From Methylibium rhizosphaerae (GTDB lineage: Bacteria > Pseudomonadota > Gammaproteobacteria > Burkholderiales > Burkholderiaceae_C), in assembly GCF_006386545.1 (NCBI RefSeq), contig NZ_SWAR01000004.1:124001-188000 (forward strand): a stretch of 64,000 nucleotides of DNA. The letters are read 5' to 3'. The position numbers and the translations under genes are program-made. Shown here one piece after another: positions 36,527 through 47,675 of the stretch; position 1 is the stretch's first letter, and each line of letters starts with the position of its first letter. The notes beneath the pieces are model-generated. The model was not told where the DNA came from, did no database searches, and was given only the letters and a program-made list of their open reading frames with translations.

Positions 36527-39124
36527 TCAAGCTGCCTTCCGGTTGGATTCGAGGAAGTCCTGTGCGAAGCGCTGCAGCACGCCGCCGGCCTCGTAGATGG
36601 ACACTTCCTCGGCGGTGTCGAGGCGGCAGGTCACCGGCACTTCGACGCGTTCGCCGCTCCTGCGGTGGATCACCAGCGTGAGCGTGGCACGCGGCGTGCG
36701 TTCGCCGACCACGTCGAAGGTCTCGGTGCCGTCGATGCCCAGCGTCTTGCGGTTGACGCCCGGCTTGAATTCGAGCGGCAGCACGCCCATGCCGATGAGG
36801 TTGGTGCGGTGGATGCGCTCGAAGCCTTCGGCCACGATGGCCTCCACGCCGGCGAGCCGCACGCCCTTGGCGGCCCAGTCGCGCGACGACCCCTGGCCGT
36901 AGTCGGCGCCGGCCACCACGATGAGCGGCTGCTTGCGCTGCATATAGGTCTCGATCGCTTCCCACATGCGGGTGACGCGGCCTTCGGGCTCGATGCGCGC
37001 GAGCGAGCCCTTCTTCACCTGGCCGTCCACCACCGCCATCTCGTTCATGAGCGTGGGGTTGGCGAAGGTGGCGCGCTGCGCGGTGAGGTGGTCGCCGCGG
37101 TGGGTGGCGTAGGAGTTGAAGTCCTCCTCCGGCAGGCCCATCTTCGCGAGGTATTCGCCGGCGGCGCTGTCGGGCAGGATCGCGTTCGACGGCGACAGGT
37201 GATCGGTCGTGATGTTGTCGCCCAGCACCGCCAGCGGCCGCATGCCGCGCAGCGTGCGAACGCCCGCCAGCGCGCCCTCCCAGTAGGGCGGCCGGCGGAT
37301 GTAGGTGCTGCGCGGGCGCCAGTCGTACAGCGGCTTCACCTGCTCGTTCGATGCGACACGCTGCTCGAACATCGGGATGTAGACGTCGCGGAACTGCTGC
37401 GGCTTCACGGCCCGGGCGACGATGGCGTCGATCTCCTCGTCGGTCGGCCACAGGTCTTTCAGCATGATGGGCTTGCCGTTCCCGTCGACGCCGAAGCTGT
37501 CCTTCTCGATGTCGAAGCGCACCGTGCCGGCGATCGCGTAGGCCACCACCAGCGGCGGCGACGCCAGGAAGGCCTGCCGGGCATACGGGTGGATGCGGCC
37601 GTCGAAGTTGCGGTTGCCCGAGAGCACCGCGGTCGCGTACAGGTCGCGGTCGATGATCTCCTGCTGGATCTTCGGATCGAGCGCGCCCGACATGCCGTTG
37701 CAGGTGGTGCAGGCGAAGGCGACGATGCCGAAGCCGAGCTTCTCGAGCTCGTGCCGGAGGCCGGCCTCTTCGAGGTACAGCGCCACCGCCTTGGAGCCGG
37801 GGGCGAGCGAGCTCTTCACCCAGGGCTTGCGTTGCAGGCCGAGGCGGTTGGCATTGCGTGCCAGCAGGCCCGCCGCGATCACGTTGCGCGGGTTGCTGGT
37901 GTTGGTGCAGCTGGTGATGGCCGCGATGATGACCGCGCCGTCGGGCATGAGGCCCGGCGTTTCCTGCCACGGGCCGGCGATGCCCCTGGCCGCGAGGTCG
38001 GTGGTCGCCACGCGCGCATGCGGGTTCGACGGGCCCGCCATGTTGCGCACCACGCTCGACAGGTCGAACTGCAGCGTGCGCTCGTACTGTGCGGTCTTCA
38101 GCGCATCGGCCCACAGGCCGGTGTGCCTGGCGTACGTCTCGACCAGCTTCACCTGCTCGTCGCTGCGGCCGGTGAGCCGGAGGTAGTCGAGGGTCTGCCG
38201 GTCGATGAAGAACATCGCCGCGGTGGCGCCGTATTCGGGCGCCATGTTGGAGATGGTGGCCCGGTCGCCCAGGGTGAGCGCCGCGGCGCCTTCGCCGCGG
38301 AATTCGAGGTACGCACCCACCACCTTCTGCTTGCGCAGGAACTCGGTCAGCGCGAGCACGACGTCGGTGGCGGTGATGCCCGGCTGCGGCCGGCCCGACA
38401 GCTCCACGCCCACGATCTCGGGCAGGCGCATCCAGGAGGCGCGGCCCAGCATCACGTTCTCGGCCTCGAGCCCGCCCACGCCCACGGCGATGACGCCCAG
38501 CGCATCGACGTGCGGGGTGTGGCTGTCGGTGCCGACCAGCGTGTCGGGGAAGGCCACGCCGTCCTGCGCATGGATGACCGGCGACATCCGCTCCAGGTTG
38601 ATCTGGTGCATGATCCCGTTCCCCGCCGGGATCACGTCGACGTTCCTGAACGCGAGCTTGGTCCACTCGATGAAGTGGAAGCGGTCTTCGTTGCGGCGGT
38701 CCTCGATCGCGCGGTTCTTCTCGAATGCGGCCGGGTCGAACCCGCCGCACTCCACCGCGAGCGAGTGGTCGACGATCAGCTGCACCGGCACCACCGGGTT
38801 CACCTGGGCCGGGTCGCCGCCCTGCTGCGCGATCGCATCGCGCAGGCCTGCCAGGTCCACCAGCGCGGTCTGCCCGAGGATGTCGTGGCAGACCACGCGC
38901 GCCGGGAACCACGGGAAGTCGCGTTCACGCCGTCCTTCGACGATCTGCACCAGGCATTCGCGCAGGATGGCGGGTTCGCAGCGGCGCACCAGGTTCTCGG
39001 CATGCACCCGCGAGGTGTAGGGCAGCGTGTCCCAGGCGCCGGGGCGGATCTCCTCGACCGCGGCGCGCGCGTCGAAGTAGTCCAGCGCGGTGCCGGGCAG
39101 GGGCTTGCGGTAGGCGGTGTTCAT
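36527..39124 (-). CDS. acnD: Fe/S-dependent 2-methylcitrate dehydratase AcnD
   Basis: 865-residue aconitase-superfamily enzyme that dehydrates 2-methylcitrate in propionate breakdown and replaces PrpD in many betaproteobacteria. The cluster-binding cysteines appear in ITSCTNTSNPRNV and ACTTCNGMSG. VGTDSHTPHVDALGVIAVG is the substrate-domain signature, and the C-terminal swivel domain has GADYGQGSSRDWAAKG. Length and order match AcnD. It lies 24 bases after prpC and 2 bases before prpF. Confidence 0.96.
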   Translation of the reverse strand: MNTAYRKPLPGTALDYFDARAAVEEIRPGAWDTLPYTSRVHAENLVRRCEPAILRECLVQIVEGRRERDFPWFPARVVCHDILGQTALVDLAGLRDAIAQQGGDPAQVNPVVPVQLIVDHSLAVECGGFDPAAFEKNRAIEDRRNEDRFHFIEWTKLAFRNVDVIPAGNGIMHQINLERMSPVIHAQDGVAFPDTLVGTDSHTPHVDALGVIAVGVGGLEAENVMLGRASWMRLPEIVGVELSGRPQPGITATDVVLALTEFLRKQKVVGAYLEFRGEGAAALTLGDRATISNMAPEYGATAAMFFIDRQTLDYLRLTGRSDEQVKLVETYARHTGLWADALKTAQYERTLQFDLSSVVRNMAGPSNPHARVATTDLAARGIAGPWQETPGLMPDGAVIIAAITSCTNTSNPRNVIAAGLLARNANRLGLQRKPWVKSSLAPGSKAVALYLEEAGLRHELEKLGFGIVAFACTTCNGMSGALDPKIQQEIIDRDLYATAVLSGNRNFDGRIHPYARQAFLASPPLVVAYAIAGTVRFDIEKDSFGVDGNGKPIMLKDLWPTDEEIDAIVARAVKPQQFRDVYIPMFEQRVASNEQVKPLYDWRPRSTYIRRPPYWEGALAGVRTLRGMRPLAVLGDNITTDHLSPSNAILPDSAAGEYLAKMGLPEEDFNSYATHRGDHLTAQRATFANPTLMNEMAVVDGQVKKGSLARIEPEGRVTRMWEAIETYMQRKQPLIVVAGADYGQGSSRDWAAKGVRLAGVEAIVAEGFERIHRTNLIGMGVLPLEFKPGVNRKTLGIDGTETFDVVGERTPRATLTLVIHRRSGERVEVPVTCRLDTAEEVSIYEAGGVLQRFAQDFLESNRKAA

Positions 39125-39148
39125 CGTGCGGTCTGTTCTCTTCGCGTC

Positions 39149-40309
39149 TTACTTGCGGCCGTTCAGCGGCACGAACTTCAGGTCCTCGGGGCCGGTGTAG
39201 TTGGCGCTCGGGCGGATGATCTTGCCGTCGATGCGCTGCTCGATCACGTGGGCGCTCCAGCCGCTGGTGCGCGAGATGACGAACAGCGGCGTGAACATGG
39301 CCGTGGGCACGCCCATCATGTGATAGCTCACCGCCGAGAACCAATCAAGGTTGGGGAACATCTTCTTGATGTCCCACATCACCGACTCGAGCCGCTCGGC
39401 GATGTCGAACATCTTCATGTTCTTCGCGTCGGCGCTGAGTTCGCGCGCCACTTCCTTGATGACCTTGTTGCGGGGGTCGCTCACCGTGTAGACCGGGTGG
39501 CCGAAGCCGATGACCACCTCCTTGCGCTCGACCCGCGCCCGGATGTCGGCCTCCGCCTCGTCGGGGTTGTCGTAGCGCTTCTGGATCTCGAAGGCCACTT
39601 CGTTGGCGCCGCCGTGCTTGGGGCCGCGCAGCGCGCCGATGGCGCCGGCGATGGCCGAGTGCATGTCGGAGCCGGTGCCGGCGATCACGCGGCCGGTGAA
39701 GGTGGAGGCGTTGAACTCATGCTCGGCATAGAGGATGAGCGAGGTGTGCATCGCCCGCACCCACAGCTCGCTCGGCTTCGTGCCGTGCAGCAGGTGCAGG
39801 AAATGGCCGCCGATGGAGTCGTCGTCGGTCTCCACGTCGATGCGCTTGCCGTTGTGGCTGAAGTGGTACCAGTACAGCAGCATCGAGCCGAGCGAGGCCA
39901 TCAGCTTGTCGGCGATGTCGCGCGCGCCCGGGTGGTTGTGGTCGTCCTTCTCGGGGCTCAGGCAGCCGAGCGTGGAGACGGCGGTGCGCATCACGTCCAT
40001 CGGGTGGGCCGAGGGCGGCAGCTGCTCGAGCACGGCCTTCACCGCCGCCGGCACGCCGCGCAGCGCCTTGAGCTTTTGCTTGTAGCCGGCGAGCTCGGCC
40101 GCGTTGGGCAGCTTGCCGTGCACCAGCAGGTGGGCGATCTCTTCGAACTCGCAGGCGGTGGCCACGTCGAGGATGTCGTAGCCGCGGTAGTGCAGGTCGT
40201 TGCCGGTGCGGCCCACGGTGCACAGCGCGGTGTTGCCGGCCGCGGTGCCCGAGAGGGCGACGGACTTCTTGGGCTTGAAGGCGGTCGCGGTGGCGGTGGT
40301 TTCGCTCAT
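39149..40309 (-). CDS. prpC: 2-methylcitrate synthase
   Basis: 386-residue citrate-synthase-family enzyme that condenses propionyl-CoA with oxaloacetate. The catalytic histidines lie in [17 protein letters not shown] and [14 protein letters not shown], and the aspartate in the C-terminal part. The N-terminal [20 protein letters not shown] is typical of short-chain methylcitrate synthases. It starts 17 bases after the prpB stop, so the two genes are in one operon. Confidence 0.96.
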   Translation of the reverse strand: MSETTATATAFKPKKSVALSGTAAGNTALCTVGRTGNDLHYRGYDILDVATACEFEEIAHLLVHGKLPNAAELAGYKQKLKALRGVPAAVKAVLEQLPPSAHPMDVMRTAVSTLGCLSPEKDDHNHPGARDIADKLMASLGSMLLYWYHFSHNGKRIDVETDDDSIGGHFLHLLHGTKPSELWVRAMHTSLILYAEHEFNASTFTGRVIAGTGSDMHSAIAGAIGALRGPKHGGANEVAFEIQKRYDNPDEAEADIRARVERKEVVIGFGHPVYTVSDPRNKVIKEVARELSADAKNMKMFDIAERLESVMWDIKKMFPNLDWFSAVSYHMMGVPTAMFTPLFVISRTSGWSAHVIEQRIDGKIIRPSANYTGPEDLKFVPLNGRK

Positions 40310-40326
40310 GGTCGTGTTCTCCTCGA

Positions 40327-41217
40327 TTACTTCTTGGCCGCGAACAGCGCGTCCAGTTTCTGTTCATAGGCGTGATAGCCGATGCGGTCGTACAGCTCCT
40401 CGCGGGTCTGCATCAGCTCGATCACGTTCTTCTGGTGCCCGTCGCGGCGGATCGCCTGGTACACGGCTTCGGCGGCCTTGTTCATCGCACGGAAGGCCGA
40501 CAGAGGGTAAAGCACCATCGCCACGCCCGCGGCCTTCAGCTCGTCCACCGTGAACAGGGGCGTCTTGCCGAACTCGGTGATGTTGGCCAGCACCGGCACC
40601 TTCACCGCGTCGACGAACTTGCGATAGGTCGGCAGGTCGTAGGCCGCCTCGGCAAAGATGCCGTCGGCCCCCGCCTCCACGCAGGCGATGGCGCGCTCGA
40701 TGGCGGCGTCGACGCCTTCCATCTGGATCGCATCGGTGCGCGCGATGAGGAAGAACTCGGCATCGGTCCTGGCATCGGCGGCGGCCTTCACCCGGTCGGC
40801 CATTTCCTGCTGCGACACGATTTCCTTGCCGGGGCGGTGGCCGCAGCGCTTGGCACCCACCTGGTCTTCGATGTGGCAGGCCGCCGCGCCGAACTTGATG
40901 AGGCTCTTGACCGTGCGTTCGATGTTGAAGGCGCTCGGCCCGAAGCCGGTGTCGATGTCCACCATCAGCGGCAGGTCGCAGACGTCGGTGATGCGCCGGA
41001 TGTCGGTGAGCACGTCGTCGAGGTTGTTGATCCCGAGGTCGGGCATGCCCAGCGACCCGGCCGCCACGCCGCCGCCCGACAGGTAGATCGAGCGGTAGCC
41101 CGCGCGTTGCGCCAGCAGCGCATGGTTGGCGTTGATGGCGCCGATGACTTGCAGCGGCTGCTCTTCACGCAGCGCGGCGCGGAAGCGGGCGCCGGGAGAC
41201 GAGGAACGGGAGGTCAT
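40327..41217 (-). CDS. prpB: 2-methylisocitrate lyase
   Basis: 296-residue TIM-barrel enzyme of the isocitrate-lyase superfamily that splits 2-methylisocitrate into pyruvate and succinate. The catalytic loop KRCGH is present (about residues 121-125) with the magnesium-binding DIDTGFG and EDQVGAKRC segments. First gene of the prp operon; the ATG at 41217 follows a sigma-54 promoter by about 27 bases of leader. Confidence 0.97.
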   Translation of the reverse strand: MTSRSSSPGARFRAALREEQPLQVIGAINANHALLAQRAGYRSIYLSGGGVAAGSLGMPDLGINNLDDVLTDIRRITDVCDLPLMVDIDTGFGPSAFNIERTVKSLIKFGAAACHIEDQVGAKRCGHRPGKEIVSQQEMADRVKAAADARTDAEFFLIARTDAIQMEGVDAAIERAIACVEAGADGIFAEAAYDLPTYRKFVDAVKVPVLANITEFGKTPLFTVDELKAAGVAMVLYPLSAFRAMNKAAEAVYQAIRRDGHQKNVIELMQTREELYDRIGYHAYEQKLDALFAAKK

Positions 41218-41253
41218 GCGGAGTCCTTCGACGTGAAACGGATGGGCCTGAAG

Positions 41254-41269
41254 CGCAATGCGCGTGCCA
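41254..41269 (-). promoter_or_regulatory. Sigma-54 promoter of prpB-prpC-acnD-prpF
   Basis: On the minus strand the sequence is TGGCACG-N4-TTGCG, matching the sigma-54 consensus TGGCACG-N4-TTGCW at all but the final weak position. Spacing between the -24 GG and -12 GC is correct. It fits control by the sigma-54 activator PrpR encoded just upstream. Confidence 0.85.
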
Positions 41270-41365
41270 CGGCGTGCGGCGGCTGGGAGATCGATTGCAA
41301 GCCGTTGATTTGAAAGCAGAAATCATCGATTTGGCACGAGACCTTTCCCGCAGTGAGATTCCAAT

Positions 41366-41387
41366 ATTGAAACGTTCATGATTCAAT
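41366..41387. promoter_or_regulatory. Upstream activator site candidate for PrpR (ATTGAA-N10-TTCAAT)
   Basis: Perfect 6-bp inverted repeat with a 10-base spacer, about 100 bases upstream of the sigma-54 promoter and 34 bases ahead of prpR. The position suits an enhancer that could also autoregulate prpR. A second palindromic patch (AAATC-N3-GATTT) lies near 41318-41332. Confidence 0.45.
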
Positions 41388-41420
41388 GCTGCCTCGCTCG
41401 AGAAACGCGACGAAACCACC

Positions 41421-43400
41421 ATGAAACCCGCCTTCCCCGCCCAGCGCCAGCCGCGCATCGTGGCCGTCGGCTTCCACCGGCTGCGCAGCCTGCTGCTGGA
41501 GCTGGCCCCGGCGTTTCACGACCAGGCGCAGGTCGAGGTGCTCGACAAGGGCTTCGAGGAAGCGGTCGCGGAGGTGCGGGCACGCCAGGCGGTCGAGCCG
41601 ATCGACGTGCTGGTGTCCGCCGGCTCCAACGGTGCCTTCCTGCGCCAGCACCTGGAGCTGCCGGTGGTGCTGGTGAAGGTGGGCGGCTACGACGTGATGC
41701 GCGCGCTCGGCCGCGCCCGCGCGATCTCGCCGCGCATTGCGATGGTGGCCTACGGCGAGCCCTCGCCCGAGGTGCAGCAGTTCAACGAACGATTCGGCCT
41801 CGGCGTCGTGCAGCGCGCCTACCGCACCGAGGAAGAAGCGCGCGACTGCGTGCGCGAGCTGCGCGCGCTCCACATCGAGGTGGTGGTGGCGCCCGGCCTG
41901 GTGGCCGACCTGGCCGAGGAAGCCGGCATGACCGGCGTGTTCCTCTATTCGCAGGACGCGGTGCGCGAAGCGCTGGACGATGCGGTGGAGATCGCGCGCG
42001 TGGGGCGCATCGAGCAGGCCAAGCGCGAGCGGCTCAACACCATCCTGGCGCAACTGAAGGACGGCGTGGTGGCGGTGGACCTGCAGGAGCGCATCGAGAC
42101 GCTGAACCCCGCGATGGAACAGCTGCTCGGCGCCGCGCCCGGCTCGCTGCTCGGGCGACGGCTGTCGGAGGTTGCGCCCGAGCTCAGCCTCGCCGGCACC
42201 CTGGCCGACGCGCGCGCCGAGCTCGAGCGGGTGCAGCAGCTGGGCCTGCGCACGCTGGTGGCCAGCCGCATGCCGATCGTCGAGCAGGGCCGCCAGACCG
42301 GCGCGGTGCTCACCTGCCAGGACCCGGTCACCATCCACCGGGTGGACCGCAACCTGCGCGCCAGCCGCACGCCCCGCGGCGGCGCCGGCGGACCCACGCG
42401 CTACACGCTCGAGCAGATCGTCGGCGCCTCGGACGCCATCCGGCGCACCAAGGCGCTGGCAGCAGCCAGTGCCGCGAGCGACGCCACCGTGCTCATCAGC
42501 GGCGAAAGCGGCACCGGCAAGGAGCTGCTGGCGCAGGGCATCCACAACGCGAGCCGGCGCCGCCGCCAGCCCTTCGTGGCGGTGAACTGCGCGGCCTTTC
42601 CCGAGGCGCTGCTCGAAAGCGAGCTGTTCGGCTACGAGGAAGGCGCCTTCACCGGCTCGCGCCGCGGCGGCAAGGCCGGCCTCTTCGAAGCGGCCCACAC
42701 CGGCACCCTCTTTCTTGACGAGGTGGGCGAGATGCCGGTGCCCCTGCAGACTCGGCTGCTGCGGGTGCTGCAGGAGCGCGAGATCCTGCGCATCGGCTCG
42801 ACCGAACCGACGCCGGTGGACGTGCGCGTGATCGCAGCCACGCACCGCGACCTGCAGGCGCAGGTGGCGTGCGGCGCGTTCCGGCGCGACCTCTACTACC
42901 GGCTCAACATCCTGCGTCTGGCGCTGCCGCCGCTGCGCGAGCGCCGCGACGACGTGCCGCTGCTGGCCGCGCAGCTGCTCGACAAGATCGCACGGCGGCT
43001 GCAGGCCGACACCCGGCATGCCGCACCCCTGGTGCAGGCGCTGCTCGAGCACACCGGGCACTACGCATGGCCGGGCAACGTGCGCGAGCTCGAGAACCTG
43101 ATCGAACGGGTAGTGGTGTACAGCGGCAGCCATGCGGCCCCGCACACGCCGCACACGCCGCAGACGCTGCTGCAGATGCTGGGCGACATCGCGCCCGAAG
43201 TGTTCGAACGCGCGCCGGCGGCCAACGTGGCCGCAGCCGCCCCTGTGGGAGCGCCGGCCTCGTTGCAGGCCACCCGCAAGGCAGCCGAGCGGCAGCGCGT
43301 GCTCGACGTGCTGGAAGCCTGCAACGGCAACCGGGCGCAGGCCTGCCGGCAGCTCGGCATCAGCCGCGCGACCCTCTGGCGCAAGCTGAACGCCGGCTGA
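41421..43400 (+). CDS. prpR: Sigma-54-dependent activator of propionate catabolism PrpR
   Basis: 659 residues. The N-terminal PrpR_N sensor domain (about 1-190), which in known PrpR proteins responds to 2-methylcitrate, is followed by a PAS-like segment (about 200-310). The AAA+ domain (about 330-570) has Walker A GESGTGKE and the sigma-54 contact loop GAFTGSRRGG. A C-terminal Fis-type helix-turn-helix reads NRAQACRQLGISRATLWRKL. A variable linker with HTPHTPQT and alanine-rich sequence precedes it. It is divergent from the prp operon, which has a matching sigma-54 promoter. Confidence 0.95.
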   Translation: MKPAFPAQRQPRIVAVGFHRLRSLLLELAPAFHDQAQVEVLDKGFEEAVAEVRARQAVEPIDVLVSAGSNGAFLRQHLELPVVLVKVGGYDVMRALGRARAISPRIAMVAYGEPSPEVQQFNERFGLGVVQRAYRTEEEARDCVRELRALHIEVVVAPGLVADLAEEAGMTGVFLYSQDAVREALDDAVEIARVGRIEQAKRERLNTILAQLKDGVVAVDLQERIETLNPAMEQLLGAAPGSLLGRRLSEVAPELSLAGTLADARAELERVQQLGLRTLVASRMPIVEQGRQTGAVLTCQDPVTIHRVDRNLRASRTPRGGAGGPTRYTLEQIVGASDAIRRTKALAAASAASDATVLISGESGTGKELLAQGIHNASRRRRQPFVAVNCAAFPEALLESELFGYEEGAFTGSRRGGKAGLFEAAHTGTLFLDEVGEMPVPLQTRLLRVLQEREILRIGSTEPTPVDVRVIAATHRDLQAQVACGAFRRDLYYRLNILRLALPPLRERRDDVPLLAAQLLDKIARRLQADTRHAAPLVQALLEHTGHYAWPGNVRELENLIERVVVYSGSHAAPHTPHTPQTLLQMLGDIAPEVFERAPAANVAAAAPVGAPASLQATRKAAERQRVLDVLEACNGNRAQACRQLGISRATLWRKLNAG

Positions 43401-43559
43401 GCCGCCGGCAGCGCGCCTCTTTCTTCGGGGCGCCCGCCTTGCATTCCGAACCGGGCCTCCCCAACTGGCCAGGATCCGGACCTGCCCACCTGGCGGATTC
43501 GCCCGGGCAGGCGGATGCGTACCGTGCTGGCATCTCGTTGAACAGCCAGGAGTCCGACC

Positions 43560-44480
43560 ATGACCAACGCAACCGCTTCCGGCAACCCGCTGGCCGCCTT
43601 TTCCGAGGCGCTGTCGTCGCTGGCCGCCACGGTGGGCGCCAGCACCTTCTGCATCCCCGGCCGCCACGGCCGCGCGCTCGCCACCGCAGTGGCCTGGCGG
43701 CCCGGCATCGCCGTCACCGTGGCCCACGTGTTCCGGCGCACGCCGGCGGCGCTGTCGTTCATCGGCCCCGAGGGCGCCGTGGTGGAGGCCACGCTGGCTG
43801 GCATCGACTCGTCGACCGACCTGGCGGTGTTTCGCATCGCCGAAGCGGCCGCGCCTGCGGTCACGGCGGGTGATGCCGCAACGCTGCAGGCCGGCAGCCT
43901 GGTGATCGCGGTGGGCCGCTCGTCGGGCGGTGACGTGACGGCCAGCCACGGCATCGTGAACCGCAGCGCCGGTCCCTGGGAGACCTGGCTCGGCGGGCAG
44001 CTCGACCGCCTGATCCGGCTCGACGGCGGCCTGTACGAAGGCCTGTCGGGCGCGCCGGTGGCCGATGCACTCGGCACGGTGGTCGGCATCGCGACCTCGG
44101 CGCTGTCGCGCAGCTACGGCATGGTGGTGCCGGCTTCCACGGTGAACCGCGTGGTGGATGCGCTGCTCACCAAGGGCCACGTCTCGCGCGCCTTCCTCGG
44201 CATCGGCGCCCAGCCGGTCGATGTGCCGGGCGAAGAGCAAGGCGGCCTGCTCATCACCGGCCTGGTGCCCGGCGGGCCCGCGCAGGCGGCGGGCATGCTG
44301 GTGGGCGACATCCTCGTGCGGGTGGACGGCCAGCCGGCGAGCAGCCTGCAGGCGCTGCGGCAGGCGCTGGCCGACAAGGTGGGCGAGGCCGTGAAGGCCA
44401 CGGTGCACCGCGGCGGCGTGCCCACCGAGCTGACACTCACGGTGGCCCAATGGCCGACCGAGAAGCGCCACCACTGCTAG
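43560..44480 (+). CDS. Trypsin-like S1C serine protease with PDZ domain, no signal peptide
   Basis: 306 residues, related to HtrA/Deg proteases. The catalytic triad is readable: H56 (VTVAHVF), D87 (SSTDLAV) and S163 (GLSGAPV, in place of the usual GNSGGPL). A PDZ domain fills about 205-300 (LLITGLVPGGPAQAAGM, DILVRVDGQPA). Unlike periplasmic HtrA, it has no signal peptide or membrane segment, so it is predicted to be cytoplasmic. AGGAG precedes the ATG at 43560. The gene overlaps the following regulator by 31 bases, which suggests tight co-expression and a shared task. The altered serine motif leaves open whether it is active. Confidence 0.85.
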   Translation: MTNATASGNPLAAFSEALSSLAATVGASTFCIPGRHGRALATAVAWRPGIAVTVAHVFRRTPAALSFIGPEGAVVEATLAGIDSSTDLAVFRIAEAAAPAVTAGDAATLQAGSLVIAVGRSSGGDVTASHGIVNRSAGPWETWLGGQLDRLIRLDGGLYEGLSGAPVADALGTVVGIATSALSRSYGMVVPASTVNRVVDALLTKGHVSRAFLGIGAQPVDVPGEEQGGLLITGLVPGGPAQAAGMLVGDILVRVDGQPASSLQALRQALADKVGEAVKATVHRGGVPTELTLTVAQWPTEKRHHC

Positions 44481-45130
44481 CCGCGGAGGCTGCGGTGCCG
44501 GCTCCGCTGCGCGTGGCGGTCGTCGCCGTGTCGCCGCTGGTGCGCGCCGGCGTGCGGGCAGCGCTGCAGCGGGCAGGTTTCGAGGTCACCGCCGCAGCGG
44601 CCACGCAAGCCGAGCTGGCGTTTGCCGCCTCGCAGGAAACCGCCATCGACGTGGTGGTGCTCGACGTCGGCGGCCTCGACATGCAGGCGCACGAAGGCCA
44701 CGAGGGCTGGCCGCCGGCGGTGCTGCTGGTGGGCGACAACGACGAGGCGCTGGTGGCGCAGTGGCTCGCCGAAGGTGCGACGCTGCTGCCGCGTCACGCA
44801 CCCGCCGCGCAGATCGCCGCCGCCGCACAGGCCGCAGCGGCCGGGCTGGTGGCCACCTCGCGCGAGCTGATGACGCAGTCGCTGCGCGTGACGCAGCTTT
44901 CAGCACCCGGGCGAGCCGGCGAACCTCACGAACCGCTCACCGCCCGCGAAACCGAAGTGCTCGCGCAGCTGGCGCAAGGCCTGGGCAACAAGGCCATCGC
45001 CGAGGCCCTGCACATCTCGACCCACACCGCGAAGTTCCATGTGGCGCAGATCATCGCGAAGCTCGATGCGAGCTCGCGGGCGCATGCGGTGGCGAAAGCG
45101 TTGAGGGCGGGGTTGCTGGAGGGCGGGTGA
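44450..45130 (+). CDS. LuxR/NarL-type regulator with atypical receiver
   Basis: 226 residues. The N-terminal receiver-like domain (about 19-135) keeps a possible acceptor D72 (VVVLDVGG) but lacks the usual acidic pair: the first strand reads RVAVVAVSPLVRAG. Phosphorylation by a kinase is therefore doubtful. The C-terminal HTH (about 164-222) is typical: LTARETEVLAQLAQGLGNKA, then HISTHTAKFHVAQII. It starts 31 bases inside the protease gene. It may control the protease, or be controlled by it, in a phosphorylation-independent way; this is inference. Confidence 0.87.
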   Translation: MADREAPPLLAAEAAVPAPLRVAVVAVSPLVRAGVRAALQRAGFEVTAAAATQAELAFAASQETAIDVVVLDVGGLDMQAHEGHEGWPPAVLLVGDNDEALVAQWLAEGATLLPRHAPAAQIAAAAQAAAAGLVATSRELMTQSLRVTQLSAPGRAGEPHEPLTARETEVLAQLAQGLGNKAIAEALHISTHTAKFHVAQIIAKLDASSRAHAVAKALRAGLLEGG

Positions 45131-45175
45131 TCTCGATCGCAGGCTGCCGCCCAAAGTGCTGTGCGGAGCTTTCCC

Positions 45176-46483
<1,308 letters not shown>

Positions 46484-46641
46484 GGTGTGCTCCGAAGCAA
46501 TGAAATGGAGACGCGAAGGCTACGCAGCCGGCGCTGCGCCGCGAACTGCGCGATCGGCATGAGTTCATCTGAATTCGATCGTTCACGCCGCCGCGCCTGG
46601 CCGATACCGTCCGTCCCCTCGCATCCCACAGGAGGCCGGCC

Positions 46642-47661
46642 ATGCGTCGATCGCAGTTCATCACCACCCTCTCCCTCGCACTCGGCGCGTTCGCGACCGG
46701 CGGCACGTTCGCACAGGAGACGGTGCGCATCGCCTACCAGACCGTCGTCGAGCCGGCCAAGGTCGCGCAGGCCGACGGCGCCTATGAGAAGGCCACCGGC
46801 AAGGCGATCGAGTGGCGCAAGTTCGAAAGCGGCGCCGAGGTGATCACGGCAGTCGCGTCGGGCGACATCCAGATCGGCTACGTCGGCTCGAGCCCGCTGG
46901 CCGCCGCGGCAAGCCGCGAGCTGCCGGTCGAGACCTTCTTCATCGCCGCCCAGATCGGGAGTGCCGAGGCGCTGGTGGTGCGCAACGGCGCGAACATCGC
47001 GAAGGCGGCCGACCTGGTCGGCAAGAAGGTCGCGGTGCCCTTCGTTTCGACCACGCACTACAGCCTGCTCGCTGCGCTGAAGCACTGGGGTGTGGATGCG
47101 AAGAAGGTCTCGATCCTCAACCTGCGCCCGACCGAGATCGCGGCCGCCTGGCAGCGCGGCGACATCGACGCGGCCTATGTGTGGGATCCGGCGCTCGGCC
47201 AGATCAGGAGCGGCGGCAAGGTGCTGACCGACTCGTCGCAGGTGGCCAGGTGGGGCGCGCCGACCTTCGATGCCTGGATCGTGCGGCGCGACTTCGCGCA
47301 GAAGAACCCGGACTTCATCACTGCCTTCGTGCGCGTCACCGGCGAGGCCTATGCGGCCTACCGCAAGGATGTGAAGGCCTTCGCCGGCAACGCCGCCAAC
47401 GTCGAGAAGATTGCCAGACTCACCGGGGCCAGGCCGCAGGAGATTCCCGAGCTGCTGGCGGGCAGCAAGTTCCCGACGCTGGCCGAGCAGGCAACCTTGC
47501 TGTCGGGCACCACCGTCAAGGCCGTGTCCGAGACCTCGAAGTTCCTCAAGGAACAGGGCAAGGTCGACAAGCTGCTGGCCGACTACAACCCCTACGTGAC
47601 ACCGCGCTTCGTGCTGGCGGCTGCCAGGGGCCCGCAGCAGCAGGTCGCTGCGAAGAACTGA
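46642..47661 (+). CDS. tauA: Taurine ABC transporter substrate-binding protein
   Basis: 339-residue periplasmic binding protein. Signal peptide about 1-24 ([15 protein letters not shown]). Hallmarks of TauA include [36 protein letters not shown] and [12 protein letters not shown]. An AGGAGG site lies before the ATG at 46642. First gene of a three-gene run tauABC; the dioxygenase gene tauD is not present here, so imported taurine or another sulfonate would be handled by enzymes elsewhere or by the Ssu system downstream. Confidence 0.93.
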   Translation: MRRSQFITTLSLALGAFATGGTFAQETVRIAYQTVVEPAKVAQADGAYEKATGKAIEWRKFESGAEVITAVASGDIQIGYVGSSPLAAAASRELPVETFFIAAQIGSAEALVVRNGANIAKAADLVGKKVAVPFVSTTHYSLLAALKHWGVDAKKVSILNLRPTEIAAAWQRGDIDAAYVWDPALGQIRSGGKVLTDSSQVARWGAPTFDAWIVRRDFAQKNPDFITAFVRVTGEAYAAYRKDVKAFAGNAANVEKIARLTGARPQEIPELLAGSKFPTLAEQATLLSGTTVKAVSETSKFLKEQGKVDKLLADYNPYVTPRFVLAAARGPQQQVAAKN

Positions 47662-47675
47662 TCGGGGTCCGCACC

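Noticed and set aside
41331-41352. TTGGCACGAG on the plus strand in front of prpR, like half of a sigma-54 promoter.
   Set aside because: The -24 part matches, but the bases at the -12 position (CTTTC) lack the required GC, so I do not call a promoter for prpR from it.
46484-46641. Possible riboswitch between metY and tauA.
   Set aside because: No S-adenosylmethionine, S-adenosylhomocysteine or cobalamin riboswitch core could be recognised by eye; a covariance-model search would be decisive.
46812-47675. Upstream extension of the tauB frame through tauA.
   Set aside because: The extension has no homology and is the shifted frame of tauA; the ATPase homology starts after the GTG at 47676.
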